Assembly: GCA_963753105.1 (NCBI GenBank)
Contig: CAVWBD010000003.1
Span: 310,001 to 374,000, forward strand
Reading direction: 5' to 3'
From: SZUA-36 sp963753105
Lineage (GTDB): Bacteria > Pseudomonadota > Gammaproteobacteria > Xanthomonadales > SZUA-36
Length of the DNA stretch: 64,000 nucleotides
Shown here: positions 8,981 through 18,496 of the stretch, piece after piece
How the letters are laid out: the number at the start of each line of letters is the position of its first letter
Position numbering within the stretch: the first letter of the stretch is position 1
Notes under the pieces: model-generated
Told to the model about the DNA's origin: nothing
Seen by the model: the letters and a program-made list of their open reading frames with translations, nothing else
Databases searched by the model: none
Translations under genes and position numbers: made by a program

Positions 8981-9691
8981 TTAACGTCCCCGGAGCGCAT
9001 CTGTAAAGTTATACCCAAAGTTTTCAATGTCCATACGGTACAAGTCAGCGACAAATTCACGGGTCTCGTCATCGTAGAAATCGGTGTATTGCCGCAGGGG
9101 AGTCTCGTTATTGCGGTACAGGAAATTACGCATCTTGCGTTTCAGTTCACGTGAGCTCTTGTCCGACGAGTTCACGTGCGGCAGCGTGGACTTTTCAATA
9201 CCCAGTTGTGCGCAGACCTTGTCAAAATCACTTTGCAGGTTTTCAAACTTACCAACAAAGTCCACCAACAGCCTGCCGTCACGGCCATACAACATGTCGG
9301 TCTGTGGCATAACATGGCGGTAGTTGTCATCCGGACCCGGTGACGGGAGCTTGTTCATCACGAAGTCCTTGAAACTCCGGTGATTGAGGTAATTCCGGTA
9401 ACGGTACTCTGAAACCAGGCGTGCCCAGGGGTTACGCACAAAACTGAATTTGTAAAACCCTGCAAACTCATCCTGCGCCAGGTATCCGCATTGCACATAC
9501 TCCGCGGCACTGAGGTGGGTCAGTTTTTCGGTGCCCCTGTGCGGGTCCGGGTTGTCCGTAATCAGCAGCTTCTGCCGGTCAGCGTCATTTTCGCGATCCA
9601 TGCCGAGACGTTGCAAAAAGAACATCTCGACACTACGTCCCGCAGTCTTGGGGATATGTACGAAAATGCAATTGAAGTCTCTGCAAATCAT
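8981..9691 (-). CDS. sulfotransferase family 2 protein
   Basis: Predicted PAPS-dependent sulfotransferase of about 236 residues, of the Golgi-type family (chondroitin/dermatan/heparan-like) also found in marine bacteria. The 5-prime phosphosulfate loop is FVHIPKTAGRSVE near the N-terminus; the 3-prime phosphate-binding motif is FVRNPWARLVSEYRYR. NSSDKSSRELKRK and YTDFYDDETREFVADLYRMD are typical of the C-terminal half. The substrate is unknown, probably a surface glycan or small molecule. No glycosyltransferase or PAPS gene is adjacent. I chose the ATG at 9691; a GTG at 9700 is an alternative. Confidence 0.85.
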   Translation of the reverse strand: MICRDFNCIFVHIPKTAGRSVEMFFLQRLGMDRENDADRQKLLITDNPDPHRGTEKLTHLSAAEYVQCGYLAQDEFAGFYKFSFVRNPWARLVSEYRYRNYLNHRSFKDFVMNKLPSPGPDDNYRHVMPQTDMLYGRDGRLLVDFVGKFENLQSDFDKVCAQLGIEKSTLPHVNSSDKSSRELKRKMRNFLYRNNETPLRQYTDFYDDETREFVADLYRMDIENFGYNFTDALRGR

Positions 9692-9836
9692 GTTTTGCAC
9701 CGAAATCCGGGGCTGACAAGTGTCGGGTCTTCCATTAGATTACCAGAATATAAACCTGTCGAAAAAAATGACAATGACAATCATCAATAACAGGGTGCAT
9801 TATGGCCCAAAAACCTGCTTTGGGAGTTGAATAAAA

Positions 9837-11696
9837 ATGCGGCCAAAATCACTTTTACCGCTATTGGCGCTTGCCGGCCTGATGCATCTCTCGCCATGTG
9901 CGGCGACGAGCCCGGATATATTTTCAGATTACCAGTCTCTGTTGCCCCCGGTGCAGGACTGGTCCGGCAAAAGCGAGACCCTGCTCGCGGCCCCCGACGC
10001 TGAATGGGTAACACCGTCGGAGCGAACAGGGTTGAGCGCAACACCGACGTATGACGAAACCGTATCCTGGTTAGACAAGCTGGTAGCGGCAGCGCCTCAA
10101 CTGGAGATGGTCTCGATCGGCAAGAGCCTGCAGGGCAGGGACTTCTGGATGGTTATTGCGAGTGCTGACGGTGTGTTTACACCTGGTGCTCTGGCGGAAA
10201 CCGGAAAACCGTTGTTGTTGGCCCATTCCGGAATCCATTCCGGTGAGATCGATGGCAAGGATGCGGGCCTGATGCTGTTGCGGGACATGACCGTGGCGGC
10301 ACGGCGCAATGAATTGCTGGAAGGCGCCAATTTCCTGTTCATACCCATTTTGAACGTGGATGGTCATGAACGCCGTTCAGCGTTTAACCGGGTCAATCAG
10401 CGCGGCCCCGCCGAGATGGGCTGGCGGACCAATGCCCGTAACCAGAACCTGAACCGTGATTTCACCAAGCTGGATACCGAGGGTGTGCGTGCGCTGGTGC
10501 GTGTATTCCAGCAATGGCAGCCAGACTTATACCTGGATCTGCATGTCACCGATGGTGCGGATTACCAGTACGACATCACGTTCGGCGGTAATGGCCGCAA
10601 GGGCTGGTCACCGGCTATCGGCACCTGGATCGAAGACGTCTACCGCCCTGCGATCAATACAGCCCTGGCGGAATACGGGCACGAACCCGGACCCTTGATA
10701 TTCACGGCCAACGGCAAGGACATGCAGGATGGTTTCCTGTCCTGGACCGGCAACCCGCGTTTTTCAAATGGCTACGGGGACGCCATTCACCTGCCGACCG
10801 TGCTGGTGGAAAATCACTCTCTGAAGCCCTATAAGCGCCGCGTGCTGGGTACCTACGTGTTACTGGCCGAGACACTTGCCCTGCTGGCCAGGGAACAGGT
10901 TTCCCTGGACCTGGCCACACACGAGGATAAACAACGACGGCAGGCCTCCATCGCACTCAGCTTTGCAAAAAACCAGGAACCGGTTCCTGGCAAGGTGTTT
11001 TTCAGAGGTGTCACTTCGCAACGCTACCCGGGTCCCGTGGCAGGCGCAGAGGTGGTGCGTTGGACAGGTGAACCCGTCAACAAAGAAATCCAGCAATTCA
11101 ACGTGGACAAGCCGGAAGTCGTGGTAGAAGTCCCTCAAGCATACATCATTCCTGCCGAGTGGTCTGACATCGCCGAGCGCATCGCCTGGCACGGTATCGC
11201 AGTGCAAAAGCTTGCCGAACCGCTGACGGCAAGAGCCGAGTTCTATCGCCTGACGGACGCAGCTATCGCAGAGCCTTCCACGTGGACCCCCAATCCTTTC
11301 GAAGGCCACATTCGCATTGACCCGGGCACACCCGGGAAAGAAGCAATTGAAACCACGTTCTCCGCAGGCAGTTTCCGGATCAATACAGATCAACCCATGG
11401 GTGAGTTGGCGGTACTGATGCTGGAACCCCAGGCCCCGGATTCCTTTTTTCAATGGGGCTTTTTCCTGGAAATATTCACCCGCACCGAGTATGCGGAAGC
11501 CTATGTACTGGAACCGATGGCACAGAAAATGATGGAAAACGATGCCGGAATAAAGCAGCGTTTCGAAGAAAAGCTGGCCAGTGACGAGTCATTTGCCGCC
11601 AGCAGCTATCAGCGCCTGATGTGGTTTTACGAACAAACCCCATTTTATGATCGGCAGTACTTGCTTTACCCTGTGGCCAGGATACCATCACCGTAG
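9837..11696 (+). CDS. M14-family zinc carboxypeptidase, exported
   Basis: Secreted or periplasmic metallopeptidase of 619 residues with a Sec signal (MRPKSLLPLLALAGLMHLSP). The M14 site is complete: zinc ligands in HSGIHSGEIDG (H and E), the third in LDLHVTD, the substrate-binding NARNQNLNRDF, and the catalytic Glu in VLVENHSLKPYK. The catalytic domain spans about residues 70-370. The remaining 250 residues form a beta-rich C-terminal part of unknown role. The length is well above a minimal carboxypeptidase. The gene stands alone, so its peptide or peptidoglycan substrate cannot be inferred. Confidence 0.88.
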   Translation: MRPKSLLPLLALAGLMHLSPCAATSPDIFSDYQSLLPPVQDWSGKSETLLAAPDAEWVTPSERTGLSATPTYDETVSWLDKLVAAAPQLEMVSIGKSLQGRDFWMVIASADGVFTPGALAETGKPLLLAHSGIHSGEIDGKDAGLMLLRDMTVAARRNELLEGANFLFIPILNVDGHERRSAFNRVNQRGPAEMGWRTNARNQNLNRDFTKLDTEGVRALVRVFQQWQPDLYLDLHVTDGADYQYDITFGGNGRKGWSPAIGTWIEDVYRPAINTALAEYGHEPGPLIFTANGKDMQDGFLSWTGNPRFSNGYGDAIHLPTVLVENHSLKPYKRRVLGTYVLLAETLALLAREQVSLDLATHEDKQRRQASIALSFAKNQEPVPGKVFFRGVTSQRYPGPVAGAEVVRWTGEPVNKEIQQFNVDKPEVVVEVPQAYIIPAEWSDIAERIAWHGIAVQKLAEPLTARAEFYRLTDAAIAEPSTWTPNPFEGHIRIDPGTPGKEAIETTFSAGSFRINTDQPMGELAVLMLEPQAPDSFFQWGFFLEIFTRTEYAEAYVLEPMAQKMMENDAGIKQRFEEKLASDESFAASSYQRLMWFYEQTPFYDRQYLLYPVARIPSP

Positions 11697-11852
11697 TAAA
11701 TGCAAGCCGAAACAGTGACGATAACGCCAAGGTTCGTTGACATTGGCAAATAAATGCTTAATTTGGTACTTATTCGCTAAGCATGTTGCGTTCACTCATA
11801 TATAATGGCAGCAGGCATAAGGGTTCAACTTGATCAGATGGAGGATAAAAAC

Positions 11853-12770
11853 GTGAAATTTTACAAACTGGGTATCATGGCAGTGACGTTGTCATTATTG
11901 CTGAGCGCCTGCGCAGGCAGTCCGGGCAAGACGGGCTGGTACGACGAATGGGCAAACTGCGCAGCGGCGGGCGCCGCGGTGGGTATTGCGGCTGGCGCAA
12001 CAGATGATTTTGATTCCGCAATGGCTGGCGCTGCGGGTGGCTTCATTATTGGCGGATTGATTTGCGCAAATGCTGACACCGATGCCGATGGTGTGAAGAA
12101 CCGTGACGACAACTGCCCCGGAACCGTGGGTGGTGCCATTGTTGACGCGAATGGCTGCGAGATGGACAGTGATGGCGATGGTGTTGTTGATCGCCTGGAC
12201 GAGTGCCCGGGAACACCGCAGGGCGTTGCAGTCGATGAGCGCGGTTGTGAATTGGATGATGACGGTGACGGCGTTGGCAATAGCCGCGACCGCTGCCCTG
12301 GAACACCGGCTGGTGCGAAAGTAGACCAGTACGGTTGTGAATTGGACAGTGACGGTGATGGTGTTGTTGACAGCATGGATAAGTGCCCGAATACAGCGCC
12401 TGGCACGCCCGTTGATAACACGGGTTGCGTACTGGCCGCTGAATACAAACTCATTGGTGTCAACTTCGAATTTGATTCGGCAAAACTGACAGCTGACTCA
12501 ACTGCCAAGCTGGATGAAGCCATGAAGATCCTGCAGCGTCACACCGACCTTAAGGTCGAAGTGGCCGGTCATACCGACAGCCAGGGTAACGATGCTTATA
12601 ACCAGGGCCTGTCAGAGCGCAGGGCGCAAGCAGTTGCCGACTACCTGATTGGCAAGGGTGCGAACGCCGGCAACATCACCGTGAAAGGTTATGGCGAAAC
12701 CCAGCCCGTGATGGACAATGGTACAGAAGCAGGTCGTGCCGCTAACCGCAGGGTTGAGTTCAGACGCTAA
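11853..12770 (+). CDS. OmpA-family lipoprotein with thrombospondin type-3 repeats
   Basis: A 305-residue outer-membrane lipoprotein. The order is a signal with lipobox LSAC, then a glycine-rich segment (AAAGAAVGIAAGATDDF). Four calcium-binding TSP3 repeats of the form DSDGDGVVD..D.CPGTP follow (about residues 75-195). Last comes a C-terminal OmpA domain (VNFEFDSAKL, HTDSQGNDAYNQGLSERRA, GYGETQP, NRRVEF) that binds peptidoglycan. It probably tethers the outer membrane to the wall. I chose GTG at 11853 because GGAGGA lies 8 nt upstream and the signal then starts at VKFYKLG; the ATG at 11805 would bury it. A strong terminator follows. Confidence 0.92.
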   Translation: MKFYKLGIMAVTLSLLLSACAGSPGKTGWYDEWANCAAAGAAVGIAAGATDDFDSAMAGAAGGFIIGGLICANADTDADGVKNRDDNCPGTVGGAIVDANGCEMDSDGDGVVDRLDECPGTPQGVAVDERGCELDDDGDGVGNSRDRCPGTPAGAKVDQYGCELDSDGDGVVDSMDKCPNTAPGTPVDNTGCVLAAEYKLIGVNFEFDSAKLTADSTAKLDEAMKILQRHTDLKVEVAGHTDSQGNDAYNQGLSERRAQAVADYLIGKGANAGNITVKGYGETQPVMDNGTEAGRAANRRVEFRR

Positions 12771-12793
12771 GCTGTAAAGACAGTCGTTACGAG

Positions 12794-12824
12794 AAAAGCC
12801 CGGCGTATTTGCCGGGCTTTTTTT
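12794..12824 (+). terminator. Rho-independent terminator after the OmpA-family gene
   Basis: AAAAGCCCGGC-GTATTT-GCCGGGCTTTTTTT, a perfect GC stem followed by seven T, about 20 nt after the stop codon. Confidence 0.93.
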
Positions 12825-13217
12825 GTTCTGAAAACACAGTACATCCCCCTGGCTGCGCCGGGTATTCCTCCCCGGGATTGCCGGAGCCCGCTTGCGGGCA
12901 AATCTGCTTCACACAGCCCAGAGGGTTGCCGGTGTGTGCTCATGGCCCCGCAGCCCTTCGGGCAGCTTCTCCTTAGAATCGTTCACGGGGCCTGCCTCAC
13001 AGGGCGTCCTGCCCTGATCGGCCTGAAATGGACATCCTGTCTATTGCTCCCCTACCGACTCTCAGGATTCAGTGCGGTACTCAAATGTCGCCCACACCAG
13101 CAAACCACCGGGCAACTCGTGAAAGTACAAGGTTCATTTTCCACTCTTGAATTTTTTACACTGGGAACGGCGGTCGGTGCCTAGCAATAAGGCTGACGCC
13201 GAGAAGAAGAGGGCCAG
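12825..13217. other. gene-free region with a solo repeat arm
   Basis: About 390 nt without a convincing gene. Bases 12850-12876 read GGCTGCGCCGGGTATTCC followed by TCCCCGGGA. This is nearly identical to the left arm of the hairpin element at 63535, so it is a solo arm or remnant. Short GC-rich inverted segments (AGCCCGCTTGCGGGC near 12886) follow. An 82-residue open frame at 12936-13184 has no recognisable domain and no ribosome site, and I do not call it. Confidence 0.5.
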
Positions 13218-13326
13218 CCAGGAGAGTGCACGGCTTTTTTCAGAGCCTTACGAAACAGGATGTTGAGTAAGAGCCCCCAGGGATGGGTCCACGGCGTGTT
13301 CTGAAAAAATGCAGGCGCTCAACTGG
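13218..13326. repeat. covarying hairpin element, copy overlapping the MATE stop codon
   Basis: A 109-nt element. The outer arms CCAGGAGAGTGCACGG...TTTTTTCAGAGC and GTTCTGAAAAAATGC...CTCAACTGG pair over about 28 positions with a few mismatches. On the minus strand the core reads ACACGCCGTGGACCCATCC then CTGGGGGCTC, followed by an inner imperfect hairpin (TTACTCAAC/GTTTCGTAA). Its right end covers the last codons and stop of the MATE gene, so the end of that gene appears to come from the element. Confidence 0.75.
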
Positions 13327-14683
13327 CACTGTTAATTTCTTGGCCTTGTCCTTTTATCTGCATCACCAAGCGCGGATACCACAAGGCCTGCGTAATGCCG
13401 CGTACGGCCATGAACAGCAACACCGCGAACCATAGACCTGCCAGACCCCAATGCTCCGTCAGCGGGCCCAGGGCGAGGATGTAGACGATGAAGGAGATCG
13501 CCATGGTGACCATCATGGCCGCACCGGCAGTCGCCGCTATAAAGACACCATCGAACTGGTAACAGGCCACGGCGACCACGGGCAGGACGGTGACCAGCGG
13601 CATAATTTCTGCCACGCTCAAACGCACTGCGGGAATATCCGTCAGCAAAGCGGTTATGGTATTGCCGCCAAGCCAGAAGAACAGGGCATAAACGGCACTG
13701 GCCGCCAACGCCCAAAGCCCCGTTAACTTGACCCAGCTGCGGAACGCCCGCGCATTCCGCTCACCCCAGGCAGACCCGGCCAGGGCTTCGGTGGCATGGG
13801 CGAAACCGTCCAGGCCAAGTGAGATCAGGAGTATGTACTGCATGGCAACGTGGCTGGCGGCCATTTCAATCTCACCAATGGAGCCTGCCACACGCATGAC
13901 CAGCGACAGGGCCGTCATCAACAGGATGGTGCGTACAAAGATAAACCCGTTGACCACGAACAACTTTCTGAAACCGGCCAACAGCCACGTACCCGGATCA
14001 CGCAAACCGGCCAGCAGTTTGTGTAAGCCAAATATTCCCACCAGTATCCACACACCCACTAGCACGGCCAGCCATTGCGCAATCAGCGTTCCCAGCGCCA
14101 CGCCCGCGACCCCAAGACCCAGTCCAACGACAAAGGTGACGTTCAGGATGGCGTTGGTAATATTCAATACCAGTTGCTGTACGAGGACCGCCCCTGTTTT
14201 AGCCAGGCCGAACAGCACCCCGGAGATGGCGTAGACCAGCAGCGTGGCTGGGGCAGCCCAGATACGTATGTGAAAATATTCTTCTGTCAGGCTGCTCACC
14301 GCCTGTGGCGGAGCCAGCGCTTCGATGGCGATCACCAGGATGATTTCCTGCAGCAGCAACAGGACAATCCCGAGACCTACTGCCAGTGCCATGCTGCGCC
14401 AGATGCCTGCGATCAACAGGTTCTGATCACCCTGGCCGTTGGCTTGAGCAATGATACCGGTGGTGCCCATGCGCAGGAAACCGAAGGCCCAAAAAATGAA
14501 GTTGAATATGACACTGCCCAGGCCAATCGCGGCCAGGTACACGGCGCCGGGCAGGTGGCCGATGGCCCAGGTGTCCACCAGGCCGACCAGTGGCGCCGAC
14601 GAATTCGCCAGGATGGCCGGCGTCGCGATCGCCAGTATGGTCCTGTGCGGTTGATCTGATTGTCGGGCCGGGATTGGCTGCAT
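13319..14683 (-). CDS. MATE-family efflux transporter, DinF-like
   Basis: A 454-residue inner-membrane protein with about 12 hydrophobic segments in two six-helix halves, exporting drugs or organic cations by Na+ or H+ antiport. The start TPAILANSSAPLVGLVDTWAIG is the DinF-subfamily version of the first helix, followed by GFLRMGTTGIIAQANG. No SOS box or LexA neighbour is present here, unlike E. coli dinF, so its regulation is probably different. The last residues (SAS-stop) fall inside a hairpin repeat, suggesting that the extreme C-terminus was altered by its insertion. Confidence 0.9.
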   Translation of the reverse strand: MQPIPARQSDQPHRTILAIATPAILANSSAPLVGLVDTWAIGHLPGAVYLAAIGLGSVIFNFIFWAFGFLRMGTTGIIAQANGQGDQNLLIAGIWRSMALAVGLGIVLLLLQEIILVIAIEALAPPQAVSSLTEEYFHIRIWAAPATLLVYAISGVLFGLAKTGAVLVQQLVLNITNAILNVTFVVGLGLGVAGVALGTLIAQWLAVLVGVWILVGIFGLHKLLAGLRDPGTWLLAGFRKLFVVNGFIFVRTILLMTALSLVMRVAGSIGEIEMAASHVAMQYILLISLGLDGFAHATEALAGSAWGERNARAFRSWVKLTGLWALAASAVYALFFWLGGNTITALLTDIPAVRLSVAEIMPLVTVLPVVAVACYQFDGVFIAATAGAAMMVTMAISFIVYILALGPLTEHWGLAGLWFAVLLFMAVRGITQALWYPRLVMQIKGQGQEINSAS

Positions 14684-14834
14684 GATGGGGGTTGTTGTGG
14701 CCGATAACGGACATATGGGTATTGTTAAGATAGCTTCTATAATAAAGGCTGCGCAGAGCTTTCACGAAATAAAATATGCCAAACACCGGTCAATGAAGCT
14801 GTAACGCACACTGGCGGAAAAAGGAAAAGACAAA

Positions 14835-15800
14835 ATGCTGATCAAGCGACCAGCGGATATACAACCATCCGAGATCACCTCTGAATCTGTATACCAGCAG
14901 CGACGTACCTTGCTGAAAATTTCAGGGCTGGCAACGGCGGGCGCGATTGCCGGTTTCCCGTTGCTGGCCGTTGGCGAGCAGGACGGTATCAGCGGCCGTG
15001 AATTGCAGGCCGTCATGAAAAGCCCCTTGAGCACCGATGAGGAGCGCAACTCCTGGCAAGACATAACGACCTATAACAACTATTACGAGTTTGGCACGGG
15101 TAAAGCGGACCCGGCCCGCAGCGCGCAGGACTTCGAACCACGGCCATGGAGCGTTATGGTCAAGGGAGAGTGTGACAAGCCGGGCCGTTACGACTTTGAG
15201 GACCTGGTTTCAGGCCAGCAACTCGAGGAACGGGTTTACCGCTTCCGTTGTGTCGAGGCCTGGTCCATGGTCATTCCCTGGGTGGGGATTCCACTGGCCA
15301 GCATCATCGCTCGTCTGCAGCCAAACTCGGCCGCGAAGTATGTGCGCTTCAGGACCTTGCACGATCCGGACCGGATGCCCGGCCAGCGGCGTCCTTTACT
15401 CGACTGGCCATACGCGGAAGGCCTGACCATGTCCGAGGCCATGCACCCACTGACATTGATGGCCGTGGGGCTTTACGGGCGTGAACTGCCAAACCAGAAC
15501 GGTGCACCGATGCGCCTGGTGGTGCCGTGGAAATACGGTTTCAAAAGCATCAAGGCTATCGCGGAAATTGATTTCACCCGAAAACGTCCGCGCAGCAGCT
15601 GGGAGCGCGCCATCCCATCTGAATATGGTTTTTATGCCAATGTGAACCCGGATGTCGCACACCCGCGCTGGAGCCAGGCCCGCGAACGTCCGATCGGCAA
15701 GGGTTTGTTTGCAGGGAAAAAGCCCACCCTGATGTTTAACGGCTATGCCGAGCAGGTCGCCTCGCTGTACAGCGGGCTCGATTTAAGAAAGAACTTTTAG
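14835..15800 (+). CDS. msrP: methionine sulfoxide reductase catalytic subunit MsrP (YedY)
   Basis: Periplasmic molybdopterin enzyme that reduces methionine sulfoxide in exported proteins. The 321 residues follow E. coli MsrP closely: Tat signal with twin Arg (QQRRTLLKISG), then YNNYYEFGTGKADPA, the molybdenum-ligand Cys about 139 in RFRCVEAWSM, and GAPMRLVVPWKYGFKSIK. The C-terminal end is GLDLRKNF. The gene overlaps msrQ by one base (TAGTG), so they are translationally coupled. Electrons come from the quinone pool through MsrQ. Confidence 0.96.
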   Translation: MLIKRPADIQPSEITSESVYQQRRTLLKISGLATAGAIAGFPLLAVGEQDGISGRELQAVMKSPLSTDEERNSWQDITTYNNYYEFGTGKADPARSAQDFEPRPWSVMVKGECDKPGRYDFEDLVSGQQLEERVYRFRCVEAWSMVIPWVGIPLASIIARLQPNSAAKYVRFRTLHDPDRMPGQRRPLLDWPYAEGLTMSEAMHPLTLMAVGLYGRELPNQNGAPMRLVVPWKYGFKSIKAIAEIDFTRKRPRSSWERAIPSEYGFYANVNPDVAHPRWSQARERPIGKGLFAGKKPTLMFNGYAEQVASLYSGLDLRKNF

Positions 15801-16402
15801 TGTCCTTACCCAGGCTGTACAAACCGCTGGTTTTCTCGGCCTGCCTGGCGCCGCTGGTTTTACTGTTGCTGCGGGCATTTGAAGTTACAGGACTGGACCT
15901 TGGCACCAACCCCATCGAAGAATTGCTGCATGAGCTGGGACGTTGGGGGCTGAAATTCCTGCTGCTGACGCTGGCCGTTACCCCCGTACGGCGTTGGACA
16001 GGGTGGTCCTGGTTGATCCGATACCGGCGTATGCTGGGGCTGTTTGCCTTTTTTTACGCGCTATTGCACTTCCTGGTCTACATGGTCCTGGACCAGGGCA
16101 TGGAAGTGCGTTTGGTTATCGAGGACATATTGAAACGGCCATATATCACCCTGGGTATGACAGGGCTGTTATTGATGATTCCGTTGGCGGCGACATCAAC
16201 CAAGGCCATGATGCGTAAACTGGGCAGACGCTGGAAAACACTGCACCGTCTGGTTTACGTGGTGGCCATCCTGGGCGTTTGGCATTTCTACTGGCAGGTC
16301 AAGCTCGATACATTGCAGCCCCTGATATACGCGGCCATCCTGGCCGTATTGCTCGCTGCCCGCGTTAGGTGGCAAAAGTGGTGGTCAAGACGCTCTGAAT
16401 AG
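15800..16402 (+). CDS. msrQ: heme-binding membrane subunit MsrQ (YedZ)
   Basis: A 200-residue inner-membrane b-type heme protein that passes electrons from the quinone pool to MsrP. It has about six hydrophobic helices and the ferric-reductase-like histidines in FFYALLHFLVY, TLHRLVYVVAI and GVWHFYWQ. The family sequence GRWGLKFLLLTLAVTPVRR is near the start. The GTG start at 15800 shares a base with the msrP stop codon. The basic tail WQKWWSRRSE is cytoplasmic by the positive-inside rule. Confidence 0.95.
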   Translation: MSLPRLYKPLVFSACLAPLVLLLLRAFEVTGLDLGTNPIEELLHELGRWGLKFLLLTLAVTPVRRWTGWSWLIRYRRMLGLFAFFYALLHFLVYMVLDQGMEVRLVIEDILKRPYITLGMTGLLLMIPLAATSTKAMMRKLGRRWKTLHRLVYVVAILGVWHFYWQVKLDTLQPLIYAAILAVLLAARVRWQKWWSRRSE

Positions 16403-16506
16403 CCTGCAGTGATGCCTGCAGGCTTAATGATTACAGAGCCATCTGCTACCATGGCTGGGTGCACCAAGGAACCCCTTGTCCCGCGTAACCACAGCAAGAG
16501 AATCTC

Positions 16507-18327
16507 ATGCGCATATTCAAAAAAATCTTCAAATGGCTCAGTCTGACACTGCTCGTCATCCTGCTGCTCGGTGGTGCGTTTATTGCCCATAGCTGGTATT
16601 TTAAGCCGGTCAATATCAATATCTTTTTCGCCCGCTCCTTCTTGCAAGTCGCACTGGAAAGTCCGGAGATGCTGTCCTCGATCCACGTGCTGGAGCAGTT
16701 TGGTATCCGGGGACATAACGCCAAGCTGGATGACGAGAGCATGGCTGCCGGTGACAGGATGTTTGAGCACCTGAAGGAGAGCAGGAAAACACTGCTGAGT
16801 TACGCGGACGAAGACCTTTCCGAGGCCGACCGGATGTCCAAGCGGGTTGCGATGAGCATGATGGACATGCTGACCGAAGCAGAGAAGTTCCGTTTCCACA
16901 ACTACCCGGTCAACCAGTTGTTCGGTGTACAGAACGGATTCCCGTCGTTCATGGAGTCGAGCCACCAGGTGCACAGTGTGCGCGATGCCGAGGATTACGT
17001 GTCCCGGTTGTCACAGGTCGACCGCAAGTTTGGCCAGGTGATCGACGGGCTGAAGCACCGTGAACAACTGGGCATATTGCCGCCCCAGTTCGCCGTCACC
17101 AAGGTGCTGGAAGAAATGCGCGACTTCGTCGCCACGCCCGTCGAGGAAGGCATCCTGATGGTTAGCTTGACCGACAAGATGAAGGAAGCGGATCTGCCCA
17201 TGGATGAACAGCAGCGTATCGCACTGGAAGCCAGGGAGCAGATCGAGATGACCGTGTACCCGGCCTATGGTGAGTTGATTGCCTATTTCGAAGGCCTCGA
17301 CGACAAGGTCAGTGAAAATCACGGCGTGTGGGTCTTGCCGGACGGTGACGAGCTGTACCGCCTGGCGATAAGGCTGTTTACCACCACCGATTACACACCG
17401 GACTACCTGCATGATTACGGCCTGATGGAGGTTGAGCGTATCCAGGCGGAAATCCTCGCCATCCTCGAGCAGGAGGGCTGGGATGTCTCACAGGGGTTCT
17501 TCGCAGCGATATTGGAAATGGCGGACGACCCGCAGTTCTATTATTCCGACAGCGACGAGGGGCGTGACCAGATATTGGCAGACTACCGAGGCATCCTGGA
17601 CGAAATTTCCCAGGGGTTGGAGCCCTATTTTGATGTCGTTCCAGAAGCTGAACTCGAGGTTGACCGCATACCGGAATTCAAGGAAAAAACCGCTCCCGGC
17701 GCGTACTATGAGAGACCGGCCATGGATGGTTCCAGACCTGGTGTGTTCTACGCAAACCTTTACGATATCAAGGCCACGCCGCGTTACGGGATGCGTACCC
17801 TGGCGTACCACGAGGGTATTCCCGGACACCATTTCCAGTTGGCCATCCAGCAGCAGCAGAAAGACCTGCCATTCTTCAGGCGCCTGATTCCCGCTATCGC
17901 TTATTCAGAGGGTTGGGCCCTGTATGCCGAAAAACTAGCCTGGGAACTCGGTTTCCAGGACGATCCATATGACAATATCGGCCGTTTGCAGGGCGAATTG
18001 TTCCGGGCCGTACGCCTGGTGGTCGATACCGGTATCCACTACAAGCGCTGGAACCGCGAACAGGCTATTGAATACATGATCAACAACACCGGCACCACCG
18101 AGAGCGACGTCGTGGCCGAGATAGAACGCTATTTTGTGATGCCCGCCCAGGCCCTGGCCTACAAGGTTGGCATGACCAAGATATTGGAATTGCGTGACCT
18201 GGCCCGTACTGAACTGGGTGACGCCTTTGATATCCGTGAATTTCATAACGTGATACTGACCAATGGCTCGGTACCCTTGGACATACTGGAAGAACTGGTC
18301 ATGCAGTACATTGACCGGAACAAGTAA
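16507..18327 (+). CDS. DUF885-family putative metallopeptidase
   Basis: A 606-residue protein with one N-terminal membrane anchor (WLSLTLLVILLLGGAFI) and a large domain probably facing the periplasm. The DUF885 hallmark HEGIPGHHFQ (about residues 438-447) has the HExxxxHH arrangement of a zinc site, and AYSEGWALYAEKL nearby supplies a likely extra Glu ligand. YYERPAMDGSRPG and GMRTLAYHEGIPG are typical of the family. Members are annotated as uncharacterised peptidases; the substrate is unknown. A terminator-like hairpin lies between it and the converging next gene. Confidence 0.85.
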   Translation: MRIFKKIFKWLSLTLLVILLLGGAFIAHSWYFKPVNINIFFARSFLQVALESPEMLSSIHVLEQFGIRGHNAKLDDESMAAGDRMFEHLKESRKTLLSYADEDLSEADRMSKRVAMSMMDMLTEAEKFRFHNYPVNQLFGVQNGFPSFMESSHQVHSVRDAEDYVSRLSQVDRKFGQVIDGLKHREQLGILPPQFAVTKVLEEMRDFVATPVEEGILMVSLTDKMKEADLPMDEQQRIALEAREQIEMTVYPAYGELIAYFEGLDDKVSENHGVWVLPDGDELYRLAIRLFTTTDYTPDYLHDYGLMEVERIQAEILAILEQEGWDVSQGFFAAILEMADDPQFYYSDSDEGRDQILADYRGILDEISQGLEPYFDVVPEAELEVDRIPEFKEKTAPGAYYERPAMDGSRPGVFYANLYDIKATPRYGMRTLAYHEGIPGHHFQLAIQQQQKDLPFFRRLIPAIAYSEGWALYAEKLAWELGFQDDPYDNIGRLQGELFRAVRLVVDTGIHYKRWNREQAIEYMINNTGTTESDVVAEIERYFVMPAQALAYKVGMTKILELRDLARTELGDAFDIREFHNVILTNGSVPLDILEELVMQYIDRNK

Positions 18328-18462
18328 ACTGGAGGAGGACAAACCGGGGGAGAGCAGGCGGCAATACCCGTCCAGCTGCAATTACCAGGGCATGCAGCAA
18401 CGTTGTATGGGTGCGCATGCCAGGCTAGCCGGACGCCGTCTTTAAGCAAAGGGAAATACGGG

Positions 18463-18496
18463 CGGGGTGCGCAAGATATGCGTACCCCGTTTTTTA
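18463..18496. terminator. terminator between DUF885 gene and pilin accessory gene
   Basis: GGGGTGCGC-AAGATAT-GCGTACCCC with one G-T pair, followed by GTTTTTT. It serves the plus-strand gene and reaches the stop codon of the converging gene at 18494. Confidence 0.75.

Noticed and set aside
14075..14659. Plus-strand gene opposite the MATE gene
   Set aside because: Antisense shadow; the minus strand encodes a clear 12-helix transporter.
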